A stretch of DNA of 10,970 bases, from NCBI GenBank assembly GCA_007124415.1, contig SLFE01000113.1, positions 1 through 10,970 of the forward strand, written 5' to 3'. Source of the stretch: Waddliaceae bacterium (GTDB lineage: Bacteria > Chlamydiota > Chlamydiia > Chlamydiales > SLFE01). The notes beneath the pieces are model-generated. The model was given only the letters and a program-made list of their open reading frames with translations. It made no database searches and was not told where the DNA came from. The translations under genes and the position numbers were made by a program. Below are positions 1-6,388 of this stretch, piece after piece; the stretch's first letter is position 1, and the number at the start of each line of letters is the position of its first letter.

Positions 1-1668
1 CTCTTTATCGACGAGCTTCACACCATCGTCGGCGCGGGCGCCGCGGAAGGGGCGATCGATGCCTCCAATATCTTGAAGCCGCCTCTTTCAAGGGGCGAGA
101 TCCAGTGTATCGGCGCGACGACCCTTGACGAGTACCGCAAGCATATTGAAAAGGATGCCGCTCTGGAAAGACGGTTCCAACAGATTGTGGTCCCGCCGAA
201 TACAGTTGAGGAAACCATACAAATATTGGGCGGATTGAAAGAAAAATATGAAGAGCACCATCGCTGCGTTTATACCGATGAGTCGCTTGATTCTGCAGCG
301 CGGCTCAGCGACCGCTACATCTCGGGACGCTTTCTTCCCGATAAGGCGATCGACCTGATTGATGAGGCCGGAGCCAAATCAAGGCTTGTTGTAATGGACC
401 AGCCGGAAGAGCTGATACAGCTTGACTCTGAAATTGAAGAGACGCGGCTGGCCAAAGAAGATGCTATCAGCAAACAGGAATATGAGAAGGCGGCCAAGCT
501 GCGCGACGAAGAAAAGAATTTAAGAGAGAAGCTGCAGGAAATCAAAGCAGACTGGGAAAGCTCGAAGGAAGATCACACCGTCATTATTGATTCGGATGAA
601 GTCGCAGAAGTGATTGCCAAGCAGACCAGGATACCCCTTTACCGCCTCACTGAGGGAGAGACGCAAAAAGTCCTTCATATGAAAGAGGATATGCAAAAGG
701 AGATCGTTGGCCAAGAGGATGCCGTCGATACTGTCACTCGGGCTATCAGGCGAAGCCGTGCGGGCATTAAAGACCCCAACAGGCCGATCGGAGCCTTTAT
801 GTTCCTCGGGCCCACAGGGGTTGGAAAAACTCTTCTCGCAAAACTTCTTGCCCGCATTATGTTCGGCGGCGAGGATGCTTTGATTCAAATGGACATGTCC
901 GAGTATATGGAGAAGTTCGCTGTCAGCAGAATGACAGGATCCCCTCCGGGATATGTCGGCCACGAAGAGGGCGGGCAGCTTACCGAGCGGGTCCGCATGC
1001 GCCCGTATTCGGTCGTTCTTTTCGATGAAATCGAAAAAGCCCATCCCGATGTGATGAATATGCTGCTGCAGATTCTTGAAGAGGGGCGCCTTACAGATGC
1101 CCAGGGACTCAAGGTTGATTTCCGCAACACCATCATTATTATTACATCCAACATCGGCGCGGACCTGATCAAAAAGCAAACCGAAATCGGATTCGGCGTC
1201 GACACGCATCAAATGGATGACAAAGTCATTAAAGAAAAAATCATGTCCGAGGTGAATAAAAAGCTCAAGCCCGAGTTCATCAACCGCCTTGACGGCATGG
1301 TCATATTCCATCAATTGACAAAAGACAATCTCAAAGGGGTTCTCGATATCGAGATCCAAAAAGTGCTCGACCGTTTAAAAGGGCGCGATATTGAAGTGCA
1401 CCTTGACGACAAAGCTAAAGAGTTCCTGATCGACAAAGGGTTCCAGCCCGAGTTCGGCGCGAGGCCCTTGCGTCGGAAAATCGAGGAATTTCTTGTCGAT
1501 CCTCTAACCGACGAAATACTGACTTCCCCCGACGAGCCGAAAAGCTATCAGGTAACGGCTGATTTGGATAAGCAAAAGCTTGTCTTTAAAGGCAAGGCGC
1601 TGGAGAAAAAGGACGACAAGAAAAAGAAGAAGCAGCCGGCGAAAAAGGCTACTAAAAAATCATCTTAG
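1..1668 (+). CDS. clpC: ATP-dependent Clp protease ATPase subunit ClpC (5' end missing)
   Basis: AAA+ unfoldase that feeds proteins to the cytosolic ClpP peptidase. The reading frame is open from base 1, where it encodes the Walker B of the first ATPase domain (LFIDELHT, 1-24), so the gene begins outside the window. Then follow the first-domain arginine finger region (LERRFQ, 163-180), a coiled M domain with a UVR-like stretch (about 472-525), the second Walker A (GPTGVGKT, 808-831), Walker B (LFDE, 1018-1029), sensor 1 (TSN, 1144-1152), an IGF ClpP-docking loop (1186-1194) and sensor 2 (GARPLRR, 1456-1476). The short M domain and the IGF loop separate ClpC from ClpB. The last 20 residues (1606-1665) contain 11 lysines. 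The gene converges on the ptsN cluster with 29 bp between stop codons and no strong terminator. Confidence 0.96.
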   Translation, partial: LFIDELHTIVGAGAAEGAIDASNILKPPLSRGEIQCIGATTLDEYRKHIEKDAALERRFQQIVVPPNTVEETIQILGGLKEKYEEHHRCVYTDESLDSAARLSDRYISGRFLPDKAIDLIDEAGAKSRLVVMDQPEELIQLDSEIEETRLAKEDAISKQEYEKAAKLRDEEKNLREKLQEIKADWESSKEDHTVIIDSDEVAEVIAKQTRIPLYRLTEGETQKVLHMKEDMQKEIVGQEDAVDTVTRAIRRSRAGIKDPNRPIGAFMFLGPTGVGKTLLAKLLARIMFGGEDALIQMDMSEYMEKFAVSRMTGSPPGYVGHEEGGQLTERVRMRPYSVVLFDEIEKAHPDVMNMLLQILEEGRLTDAQGLKVDFRNTIIIITSNIGADLIKKQTEIGFGVDTHQMDDKVIKEKIMSEVNKKLKPEFINRLDGMVIFHQLTKDNLKGVLDIEIQKVLDRLKGRDIEVHLDDKAKEFLIDKGFQPEFGARPLRRKIEEFLVDPLTDEILTSPDEPKSYQVTADLDKQKLVFKGKALEKKDDKKKKKQPAKKATKKSS

Positions 1669-1697
1669 TATTTCTATGAAATAATCGTTGTCGGCAA

Positions 1698-2366
1698 TCA
1701 ACTGTTGATCTGCGATTCCCAGCTTCGGATATACTTCAGGATATCGTTCTTAGTCGGTTTTGATTTAAGGAAATCGACTGTTCTCTGATCGCGGCTGAAG
1801 TGAGCCGCTTTTGCCAGGAGATTAAGGTGCCTTTTGTCATCACAGGCAAATAAAAAGAACAATGTATGGACAGGCTCATTATCCAAAGCTCCGTACTCTA
1901 TGGGTTCTTTGGGGAATACAATGGCTACGGCGTCGTAGTGTTTGTTGAAAGTGATTTCGCGCGTATGGGGGACCGCCAGACCGTTGTTAAGAGCAGTGGA
2001 CATCAGGTTCTCTCTGTCCAAAAGGAGGTCGGCCATGATATCCGGATCAAAATTGTGGTCCTTGGCCAAAAGCTTGGCAGAGTTTTTAATGATCTCTTCC
2101 TTATTACTTCCAGGAACATTGTGATAAACCCCCCCCTTATGGATGGCGCGAAAGAGGGCAAAATGTTTGAGCCCGCCTTGAGTATGCTTGTTTTCTTCGT
2201 CATCGACAAACTCATGGCTGACAAGCCAGTCTTCGATCTCATGCCGGCTAAATCGGTATTGTTCGTTCAACTGATACGCGGGGATTTTGCCGTCGGCAAG
2301 CCACCGGCGAATCGTAGCCTCGGATACGTTGAGCAACTCGGATACTTCTTCAAGTTTCAGATCCAT
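1698..2366 (-). CDS. ptsN: PTS IIA-like (EIIANtr/PtsN) protein with N-terminal helix-turn-helix domain
   Basis: A 222-residue regulatory protein. Residues 1-50 form a MerR/excisionase-type winged helix (VSEATIRRWLADGKIP, then YRFSRHEIEDWL), which binds DNA in this family. Residues 70-215 are an EIIA-Ntr/mannitol-type domain with the phosphorylatable histidine H134 in the context LAVPHT. The ATG at 2366 is preferred over upstream starts because AGGAG lies 7 bases before it and the upstream residues do not look like the family. It lies 16 bp after the neighbouring ptsN and is the last gene of the accD cluster. Chlamydia carries a similar pair, one with an HTH domain. A phosphorylation-controlled DNA-binding role is inferred; no sugar permease is seen here, so regulation rather than sugar transport is likely. 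Confidence 0.88.
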   Translation of the reverse strand: MDLKLEEVSELLNVSEATIRRWLADGKIPAYQLNEQYRFSRHEIEDWLVSHEFVDDEENKHTQGGLKHFALFRAIHKGGVYHNVPGSNKEEIIKNSAKLLAKDHNFDPDIMADLLLDRENLMSTALNNGLAVPHTREITFNKHYDAVAIVFPKEPIEYGALDNEPVHTLFFLFACDDKRHLNLLAKAAHFSRDQRTVDFLKSKPTKNDILKYIRSWESQINS

Positions 2367-2382
2367 AGCGCATCTCCTGCAA

Positions 2383-2832
2383 TTAAAGTTCCTTAAATAA
2401 TTTGACAACCTGCTCGGGGGATTCGGCCGTAAGCATTTTTTTCCTCCTTTCGGGATCTTTCAATGCCAATGTCAGGCTTGAAAGAATTTGGAGATATTCT
2501 GTTTGCTTGTCATCCGGGCCTCCAATAAGGAAGACCAGTCGAACGGGATTGCCGTCGAGAGCATCCCAGTCGGCTCCTTCGCTCAAAATGCCGACGGCGA
2601 TGAAAAAATCATCGTAATCTTGAAGCTTGGCATGGGGTATGGCAACTCCCATCCCGATCCCTGTCGTGACTATTTTTTCCCTTTCAACGATCGCGTCGAA
2701 AAGATGGGATTCCTCGTCAATCTTCCCTTCATTTTTTAGTAGTGAGACAAGTGATTTGATGACATTGTCCCGAGTGTCTTTGTCCAGAAATTTAATCAGT
2801 TTCGGATCAAGGTATTTTGTAATATTAACCAT
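2383..2832 (-). CDS. ptsN: PTS IIA-like nitrogen-regulatory protein (EIIANtr/PtsN), single domain
   Basis: A 149-residue EIIA-Ntr protein and the second of two adjacent paralogues. The phosphate-accepting histidine is H67 in the motif GVAIPHA, followed by the usual beta strands (IAVGIL, VRLVFLIGGPDD) and the family's C-terminal helix pattern. In other bacteria such proteins receive phosphate from NPr/EI-Ntr and act by binding partner proteins. It starts 7 bp after the dut stop with no good Shine-Dalgarno sequence, so translation is probably coupled to dut. It lacks the HTH of its downstream neighbour, suggesting one is a phospho-signalling partner and the other a DNA-binding output; this last point is inference. 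Confidence 0.9.
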   Translation of the reverse strand: MVNITKYLDPKLIKFLDKDTRDNVIKSLVSLLKNEGKIDEESHLFDAIVEREKIVTTGIGMGVAIPHAKLQDYDDFFIAVGILSEGADWDALDGNPVRLVFLIGGPDDKQTEYLQILSSLTLALKDPERRKKMLTAESPEQVVKLFKEL

Positions 2833-2839
2833 AAGTTTT

Positions 2840-3286
2840 TTAATTCATCCCGGTATGTCCAAAACCGCCGTCGCCCCGTTGGGTGGCCTCAAGCTCGCTG
2901 CTAATTGTAAATCGAGCCCTTTTTACTTCAGCCAGAATCATCTGGGCAATTCTCATTTGCGGTTTTATTTCAAAGTCTTCTTGTCCAAGATTGATTAGGA
3001 TAACTTTCACTTCCCCGCGGTAGTCGGAGTCGATCGTTCCGGGGGTATTTAAGACAATGACCCCGTGTTTGAGAGCCATCCCGCTTCTCGGCCGGATCTG
3101 AATTTCATAACCTGGCGGTATGGCGAATTTTAGTCCTGTGGGAATCAGGGCTCTGCATCCGGGTTTGATCAAAAGCGGCTGTTCAATATCGGCTTTAAGG
3201 TCGGCGCCGGCAGCTTCAGGCGATCCGTATTCGGGGAGGGAGGATTTGTTTTCCAGGGTCGTGAAAACTTCGATGCTGTCTTGCAT
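2840..3286 (-). CDS. dut: Deoxyuridine 5'-triphosphate nucleotidohydrolase (dUTPase)
   Basis: Trimeric dUTPase, 148 residues, which hydrolyses dUTP to dUMP and pyrophosphate. This keeps uracil out of DNA and supplies dUMP for thymidylate synthesis. All five family motifs are present in order: motif 1 around AAGADLKA (25-32), motif 2 RPRSG (65-69), motif 3 PGTIDSDYRGE (82-92, with the catalytic Asp/Tyr region), motif 4 RIAQMIL (112-118), and the glycine-rich C-terminal motif 5 RGDGGFGHTG (137-146) that closes over the substrate. Length is normal for a bacterial trimeric enzyme. The start at 3286 follows accD by 35 bp and has only a weak TAGG ribosome site. The cluster order accD-dut-ptsN-ptsN matches Chlamydia. 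Confidence 0.96.
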   Translation of the reverse strand: MQDSIEVFTTLENKSSLPEYGSPEAAGADLKADIEQPLLIKPGCRALIPTGLKFAIPPGYEIQIRPRSGMALKHGVIVLNTPGTIDSDYRGEVKVILINLGQEDFEIKPQMRIAQMILAEVKRARFTISSELEATQRGDGGFGHTGMN

Positions 3287-3321
3287 TGTGTAAACCTACT
3301 TAAGTGTTGTGAATCTGATCT

Positions 3322-4281
3322 TTAAGTCTTTTTTAGTCCCGAGCTGAATGCAAGCCTCATGGCCATTGGCTGCAAGGTCAGTTCCCGCTTGCGATTCGAG
3401 GTTGCCCGTTGTTGCTGGGAATCTTCCGCGGCGCTTTTTTCGTTGTCGCACACATAGTTCAGCATAGCTGCGAGTTTCTTTTTCAGCTCGCGTCTTTTCA
3501 CGATACAATCAATCATTCCATGTTGCAAGAGAAATTCCGCTTTTTGAGCTCCTTCCGGCAATTTCTGGCTGATAGTTTGTTCAATCACCCTGGGACCGGC
3601 GAAACAGATCAAAGCTCCCGGCTCGGCAATGATGATATCGCCAAGGGATGCAAATGATGCGGTCACTCCTCCCGAAGTGGGGTTGGTTAAAATTGAGATA
3701 TAAGGAATTTTGGCTTCGTGAAGTTTGGCGAGGGCTCCTGAAGTTTTGGCCATTTGCATGAGGGAAAAGATTGATTCCTGCATTCTGGCGCCTCCCGATG
3801 CGGATACGATGATCAGAGGGAGTTTGGTGTGCAAGGCGTATTCGATAAGCAGTGTAAGTCTTTCGCCGACGACCGATCCCATGGAGCCGCCCATGAATTT
3901 AAAATCCATGATTCCCAGAGCAACGCGCCTGCCGTTTACCTGGCAGGTGCCGACGATTGCGGCCTCGTTTCTTTGGGTTTTTTCCCTGGCTTTGTTCAGA
4001 CGCTCGCCGTATGATTCGGTATCGGCAAACTTGAGGGTGTCCCGGGGGCAGATGTCTCCGAACAGCTCTTCAAAGGTATTGCGGTCGGCAAGATTGTCCA
4101 ATCTTTCATGAATTGACAAACGGTAGTGATAATCGCATTTTGGACAGCAGTTGTCATTTTGCGCCAGTTCATTGCCGTGGATTAATTCCTGGCATTCGCT
4201 GCACTTGATCCAGCCGCTGAAACCGTCTTTTTTTGTTGTTTGAACCTTTATCTTCGGCTTGTCTCGAGAAAATAATCTCAT
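3322..4281 (-). CDS. accD: Acetyl-CoA carboxylase carboxyltransferase subunit beta
   Basis: Beta subunit of the carboxyltransferase that, with AccA, moves the carboxyl group from carboxybiotin to acetyl-CoA to make malonyl-CoA, the first step of fatty-acid synthesis. 319 residues. An N-terminal four-cysteine zinc ribbon is visible (C27, C30, C46, C49), followed by the crotonase-fold domain with GGSMGSVVGE, SASGGARMQES and the TNPTSGGVTASFA segment, which form the acyl-CoA site and oxyanion hole. About 40 residues after the conserved core (roughly 280-319) form a polar, partly basic tail with no recognised function. The ATG at 4281 has a weak GTGGGT ribosome site. The gene heads the accD-dut-ptsN-ptsN cluster and has its own candidate promoter upstream. 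Confidence 0.96.
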   Translation of the reverse strand: MRLFSRDKPKIKVQTTKKDGFSGWIKCSECQELIHGNELAQNDNCCPKCDYHYRLSIHERLDNLADRNTFEELFGDICPRDTLKFADTESYGERLNKAREKTQRNEAAIVGTCQVNGRRVALGIMDFKFMGGSMGSVVGERLTLLIEYALHTKLPLIIVSASGGARMQESIFSLMQMAKTSGALAKLHEAKIPYISILTNPTSGGVTASFASLGDIIIAEPGALICFAGPRVIEQTISQKLPEGAQKAEFLLQHGMIDCIVKRRELKKKLAAMLNYVCDNEKSAAEDSQQQRATSNRKRELTLQPMAMRLAFSSGLKKT

Positions 4282-4308
4282 GCTTACCCACCACTTAAGT
4301 TTTTCATA

Positions 4309-4337
4309 ATTTTAATTGATAATTCCCCTTTATGCAA
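4309..4337 (-). promoter_or_regulatory. Candidate housekeeping-sigma promoter for accD operon
   Basis: On the minus strand, TTGCAT (4332-4337) and TAAAAT (4309-4314) are separated by exactly 17 bases. The -10 matches the consensus at 5 of 6 positions and the -35 at 3 of 6. It lies in A+T-rich DNA downstream of the sodA terminator and about 28 bases before the accD start, which is the expected placement. Position and spacing are seen directly; activity is inferred. Confidence 0.5.
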
Positions 4338-4397
4338 GAAATATTAATATAAAGAATCTTAGTAGTTTATGATTTTATTAAAGATTGTTTGAGAAAA

Positions 4398-4431
4398 GCC
4401 GCAGAAACCGCGTTGCGGGGCTTTCTGCGGC
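4398..4431 (-). terminator. Rho-independent terminator of the hemC-hemD-sodA operon
   Basis: A perfect 10-bp inverted repeat, GCCGCAGAAA (4398-4407) and TTTCTGCGGC (4422-4431), with an inner CCGC/GCGG pairing that shortens the loop. Read on the minus strand it begins 33 bases after the sodA stop and is followed by TTTTC and further A+T-rich sequence. This marks the end of the sodA transcript and makes accD transcription independent. Confidence 0.88.
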
Positions 4432-4464
4432 GTTGAATCGCGGATTAGGGTCACATGAAAGAAA

Positions 4465-5073
4465 TTATTTGGCGTTTTTATACCGCTCTGCAACATTGGT
4501 CCAGTTCACCACTTCCCAGATATTTTCCAGGTATTTGGGGCGGGCGTTTTTATAGACCAGGTAGTAGGCATGCTCCCAGACATCGATGCCCAGCAGCGGG
4601 GTCTTGCCGGTAATGGAGAGGGGGTCTTGGTTGGCGCAAGTTTCGATCTCAAGGCAGTCTTTTTCTCCGTTATAGGCAAGCCAGCCCCATCCGGACCCTT
4701 GAATGGCCGCCGTTTTAGCATTGAATTTGGAGATGAACTTGTCCAGAGAACCAAAGTCGCGATCGATTGCCTCGGCAAGCTCTCCCGTCGGGCCGCCTCC
4801 GCCTCCTTCGCCTTTTGGGGCCAGATTGGTCCAGAAGATGCTGTGGTTGACGTGGCCGCCGCCGTTGAACTTAATCGCCGGCTGCAGGCTGATCATTGTG
4901 GCGATATCTTCTTTAGCTTGAGCCGCTTCAAATTTTTCCAAGGCGTCATTTAATTTGGTGACATAGGTCTGGTGGTGCTTATTGTAGTGAAGATCCATGA
5001 TTTCACTGCTGATTACAGGCTCGAGCGCATCGAGATCATAGGGAAGTGTTGGCAGTTCATATTTTGTACTCAT
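4465..5073 (-). CDS. sodA: Superoxide dismutase, manganese type
   Basis: Mn-type superoxide dismutase (sodM in Chlamydia annotations), 202 residues, converting superoxide to oxygen and hydrogen peroxide in the cytosol. The four metal ligands align as H29, H77, D164 and H168 (in LHYNKHH, HVNHSIFW and DVWEHAYY). The active-site glutamine is Q125 in QGSGWGW, the position that marks Mn enzymes; the gateway tyrosine is Y37. No signal peptide. ATG 5073 is chosen because AAAGGAG lies 6 bases upstream; a TTG two codons earlier has no such site. A run of five glycines (about 90-94) lies in the inter-domain surface region. The gene follows hemD by 27 bp and ends 33 bases before a strong terminator. The sequence looks closer to mitochondrial MnSOD than to E. 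coli SodA. Confidence 0.95.
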   Translation of the reverse strand: MSTKYELPTLPYDLDALEPVISSEIMDLHYNKHHQTYVTKLNDALEKFEAAQAKEDIATMISLQPAIKFNGGGHVNHSIFWTNLAPKGEGGGGGPTGELAEAIDRDFGSLDKFISKFNAKTAAIQGSGWGWLAYNGEKDCLEIETCANQDPLSITGKTPLLGIDVWEHAYYLVYKNARPKYLENIWEVVNWTNVAERYKNAK

Positions 5074-5100
5074 TTGCAACTCCTTTGTTTGTTCTTACAT

Positions 5101-5712
5101 TTATTGTCGCCCATTCATCCATTTGTGTAAAGCGGAGGAGGTGACAGGACCAATGGGCGTTAATACTTTATCTTTGGGTATTGAGCCATAAGCGTCTATG
5201 AAGCCCTGAATGGTCGAGGGGCTTGTAAAAACGATTTCATCTATCTCATTTAATGAGGGAAGCGGGCGGGGGATATTAGAGATCGTGTCGTAAAGAACGC
5301 AGTCGTAAAATTTTATGTTATTTTTAGTAAAAAAATTGTCAATCACGGCTCGCGATAGCGCCGAGTGGGGCCATAGGAAAAAGGAATCATCTAACGGTAA
5401 GCGGCTTAACAGCTCGACAACACCTTCAGCGGTCTCTTTTTCAGGAACCAGAGCGTCGAACGGTAGGCACTGGGCGGTCGCTTTACCGACGGCGATCCAT
5501 GTTTTGCCCGTCATGTCGGAGGGGGGGACGTTATCGAAAAAAAGTCCGGCTGCCTGCCGGCTTGTGAAGACAAGATGGGTGCAATCGCGGGCGATCGAGA
5601 TCATTTTTTTTACTGCCGGATCGTCCGGACTGCGTGGAATGATTTTGATCATGGGGCAGTGGAGGCAGTTGTAGTGCTGAGGCGGATTCAACCCTGTGTA
5701 GAGCGTGCGCAT
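5101..5712 (-). CDS. hemD: Probable uroporphyrinogen-III synthase (HemD), compact
   Basis: Closes hydroxymethylbilane, with inversion of ring D, to uroporphyrinogen III. Evidence is the HemD-like two-domain pattern: LVFTSRQAAGLFF in the first domain (near 48-60), IAVGKATA and a TAEGVVELL segment in the linker/second domain, then IVFTSPSTIQGFI and the closing LTPIGPVTSSAL. HemD is poorly conserved, so the gene context is the stronger argument: its ATG at 5712 lies inside the 3' end of hemC, overlapping by 25 bp in another frame. There is no Shine-Dalgarno sequence, as expected for translational coupling. At 203 residues it is shorter than the usual 240-260, with a shortened N-terminal part. 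The sodA start lies 27 bp downstream, in the same operon. Confidence 0.78.
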   Translation of the reverse strand: MRTLYTGLNPPQHYNCLHCPMIKIIPRSPDDPAVKKMISIARDCTHLVFTSRQAAGLFFDNVPPSDMTGKTWIAVGKATAQCLPFDALVPEKETAEGVVELLSRLPLDDSFFLWPHSALSRAVIDNFFTKNNIKFYDCVLYDTISNIPRPLPSLNEIDEIVFTSPSTIQGFIDAYGSIPKDKVLTPIGPVTSSALHKWMNGRQ

Positions 5713-6353
5713 AAGCAGGAAAATATCTCTTTCATTTCATAATCGTCATCCCGCACGACAACCGCAAGACGTCCTTGCAGCGGCGCGGTCTCCCCGGGAA
5801 GTGTGATACGGTTCAAGTGAGTGAGTTTTAAACGAATCAAAGCCGATTCAGCGATCACGACGCCGTCCGCGGCTCCTTGTTCGATAGTCTTGAGCCTTTC
5901 TTCGATGGTGCCTCTGATGTCGACAAATGCGAAATCCGCCCTGAGCGATTTGACCGCATCCTCCCTCCGCACCGACGATGTAGCGATGACAGCGCCTTCG
6001 GGAAGGGAGTTTAATGTTTCTCCTTCTTTTAAAACCAAAGAGTCCGAAGAATCGATCCCCCGCGTCACTGCTGCAATATAAAGGCCTTTGGGAAGGGGAT
6101 CCGGCAAATCCTTTGCCGAATGAATGGCTGCCCGGCACTGGCCTTGAAGGATCATCCTGTCGATCTCCCGGGTGAAAAAATCGGTTTTGTCCATTTCCCG
6201 AAGGGAGGTGGTCAAATCAAGATCGCCGCTTGTTTTGATCATCTTAAGTTCAAATTCAATATCGGGATAGGTGATTTTAAGTTCATTTAAAACTTCTTGA
6301 GTTTGAGCACAAGACAAAGGGGATTCTCTGGCTGCGACTGAAATATATCTCAT
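5688..6353 (-). CDS. hemC: Porphobilinogen deaminase (hydroxymethylbilane synthase), short form
   Basis: Joins four porphobilinogens into hydroxymethylbilane in heme synthesis. Domains 1 and 2 are clear: N-terminal AARESPLSCAQTQ, the catalytic HSAKDLP with D82, the paired arginines SSVRR (129-130), and DIRGTIEERL (145-154), whose arginines bind substrate carboxylates. The protein stops at residue 221, shortly after GETAPLQGRLAVVVRDD. Most family members run to about 300-320 and carry a third domain with the cysteine that holds the dipyrromethane cofactor; that domain is missing. Two cysteines near the end (C213, C215) are not in a family-like context. From memory the Chlamydia enzyme is also short. 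A TATAAT lies 5 bases before the ATG and there is no ribosome site. First gene of hemC-hemD-sodA. Confidence 0.92.
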   Translation of the reverse strand: MRYISVAARESPLSCAQTQEVLNELKITYPDIEFELKMIKTSGDLDLTTSLREMDKTDFFTREIDRMILQGQCRAAIHSAKDLPDPLPKGLYIAAVTRGIDSSDSLVLKEGETLNSLPEGAVIATSSVRREDAVKSLRADFAFVDIRGTIEERLKTIEQGAADGVVIAESALIRLKLTHLNRITLPGETAPLQGRLAVVVRDDDYEMKEIFSCLCARSTQG

Positions 6354-6358
6354 AGAGA

Positions 6359-6387
6359 ATTATAATCTAGTCGACCCGCGGAATTAA
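6359..6387 (-). promoter_or_regulatory. Candidate promoter directly abutting hemC
   Basis: A perfect TATAAT on the minus strand (6359-6364) sits 17 bases from a weak -35, TTAATT (6382-6387). Only five bases, TCTCT, separate the -10 from the hemC ATG, so initiation at the usual distance would fall on or next to the start codon. The -35 overlaps the palindrome GAATTAATTC (6381-6390) at the stop of the upstream gene. Use of this site is inferred. Confidence 0.45.
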
Positions 6388-6388
6388 T

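Noticed and set aside
520..1359. Long open frame (279 codons) antisense to clpC
   Set aside because: It lies wholly within a strongly conserved clpC region, has no recognisable domain, and long antisense frames are a common by-product of codon bias.
1669..1683. TATTTC-TAT-GAAATA inverted repeat after the clpC stop as a terminator
   Set aside because: A 6-bp A+T-rich stem without a T-run is too weak to call.
1866..2396. Open frame on the + strand opposite the HTH-ptsN gene
   Set aside because: It mirrors a gene with clear family motifs and has no ribosome site or domain of its own.
3322..3450. Possible frameshift producing the polar C-terminal tail of accD
   Set aside because: The conserved carboxyltransferase core is complete before the tail, and no alternative frame continues a family-like sequence.
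4570..4953. Open frame on the + strand opposite sodA
   Set aside because: sodA has all metal ligands in frame; the opposite frame shows no protein-like features.
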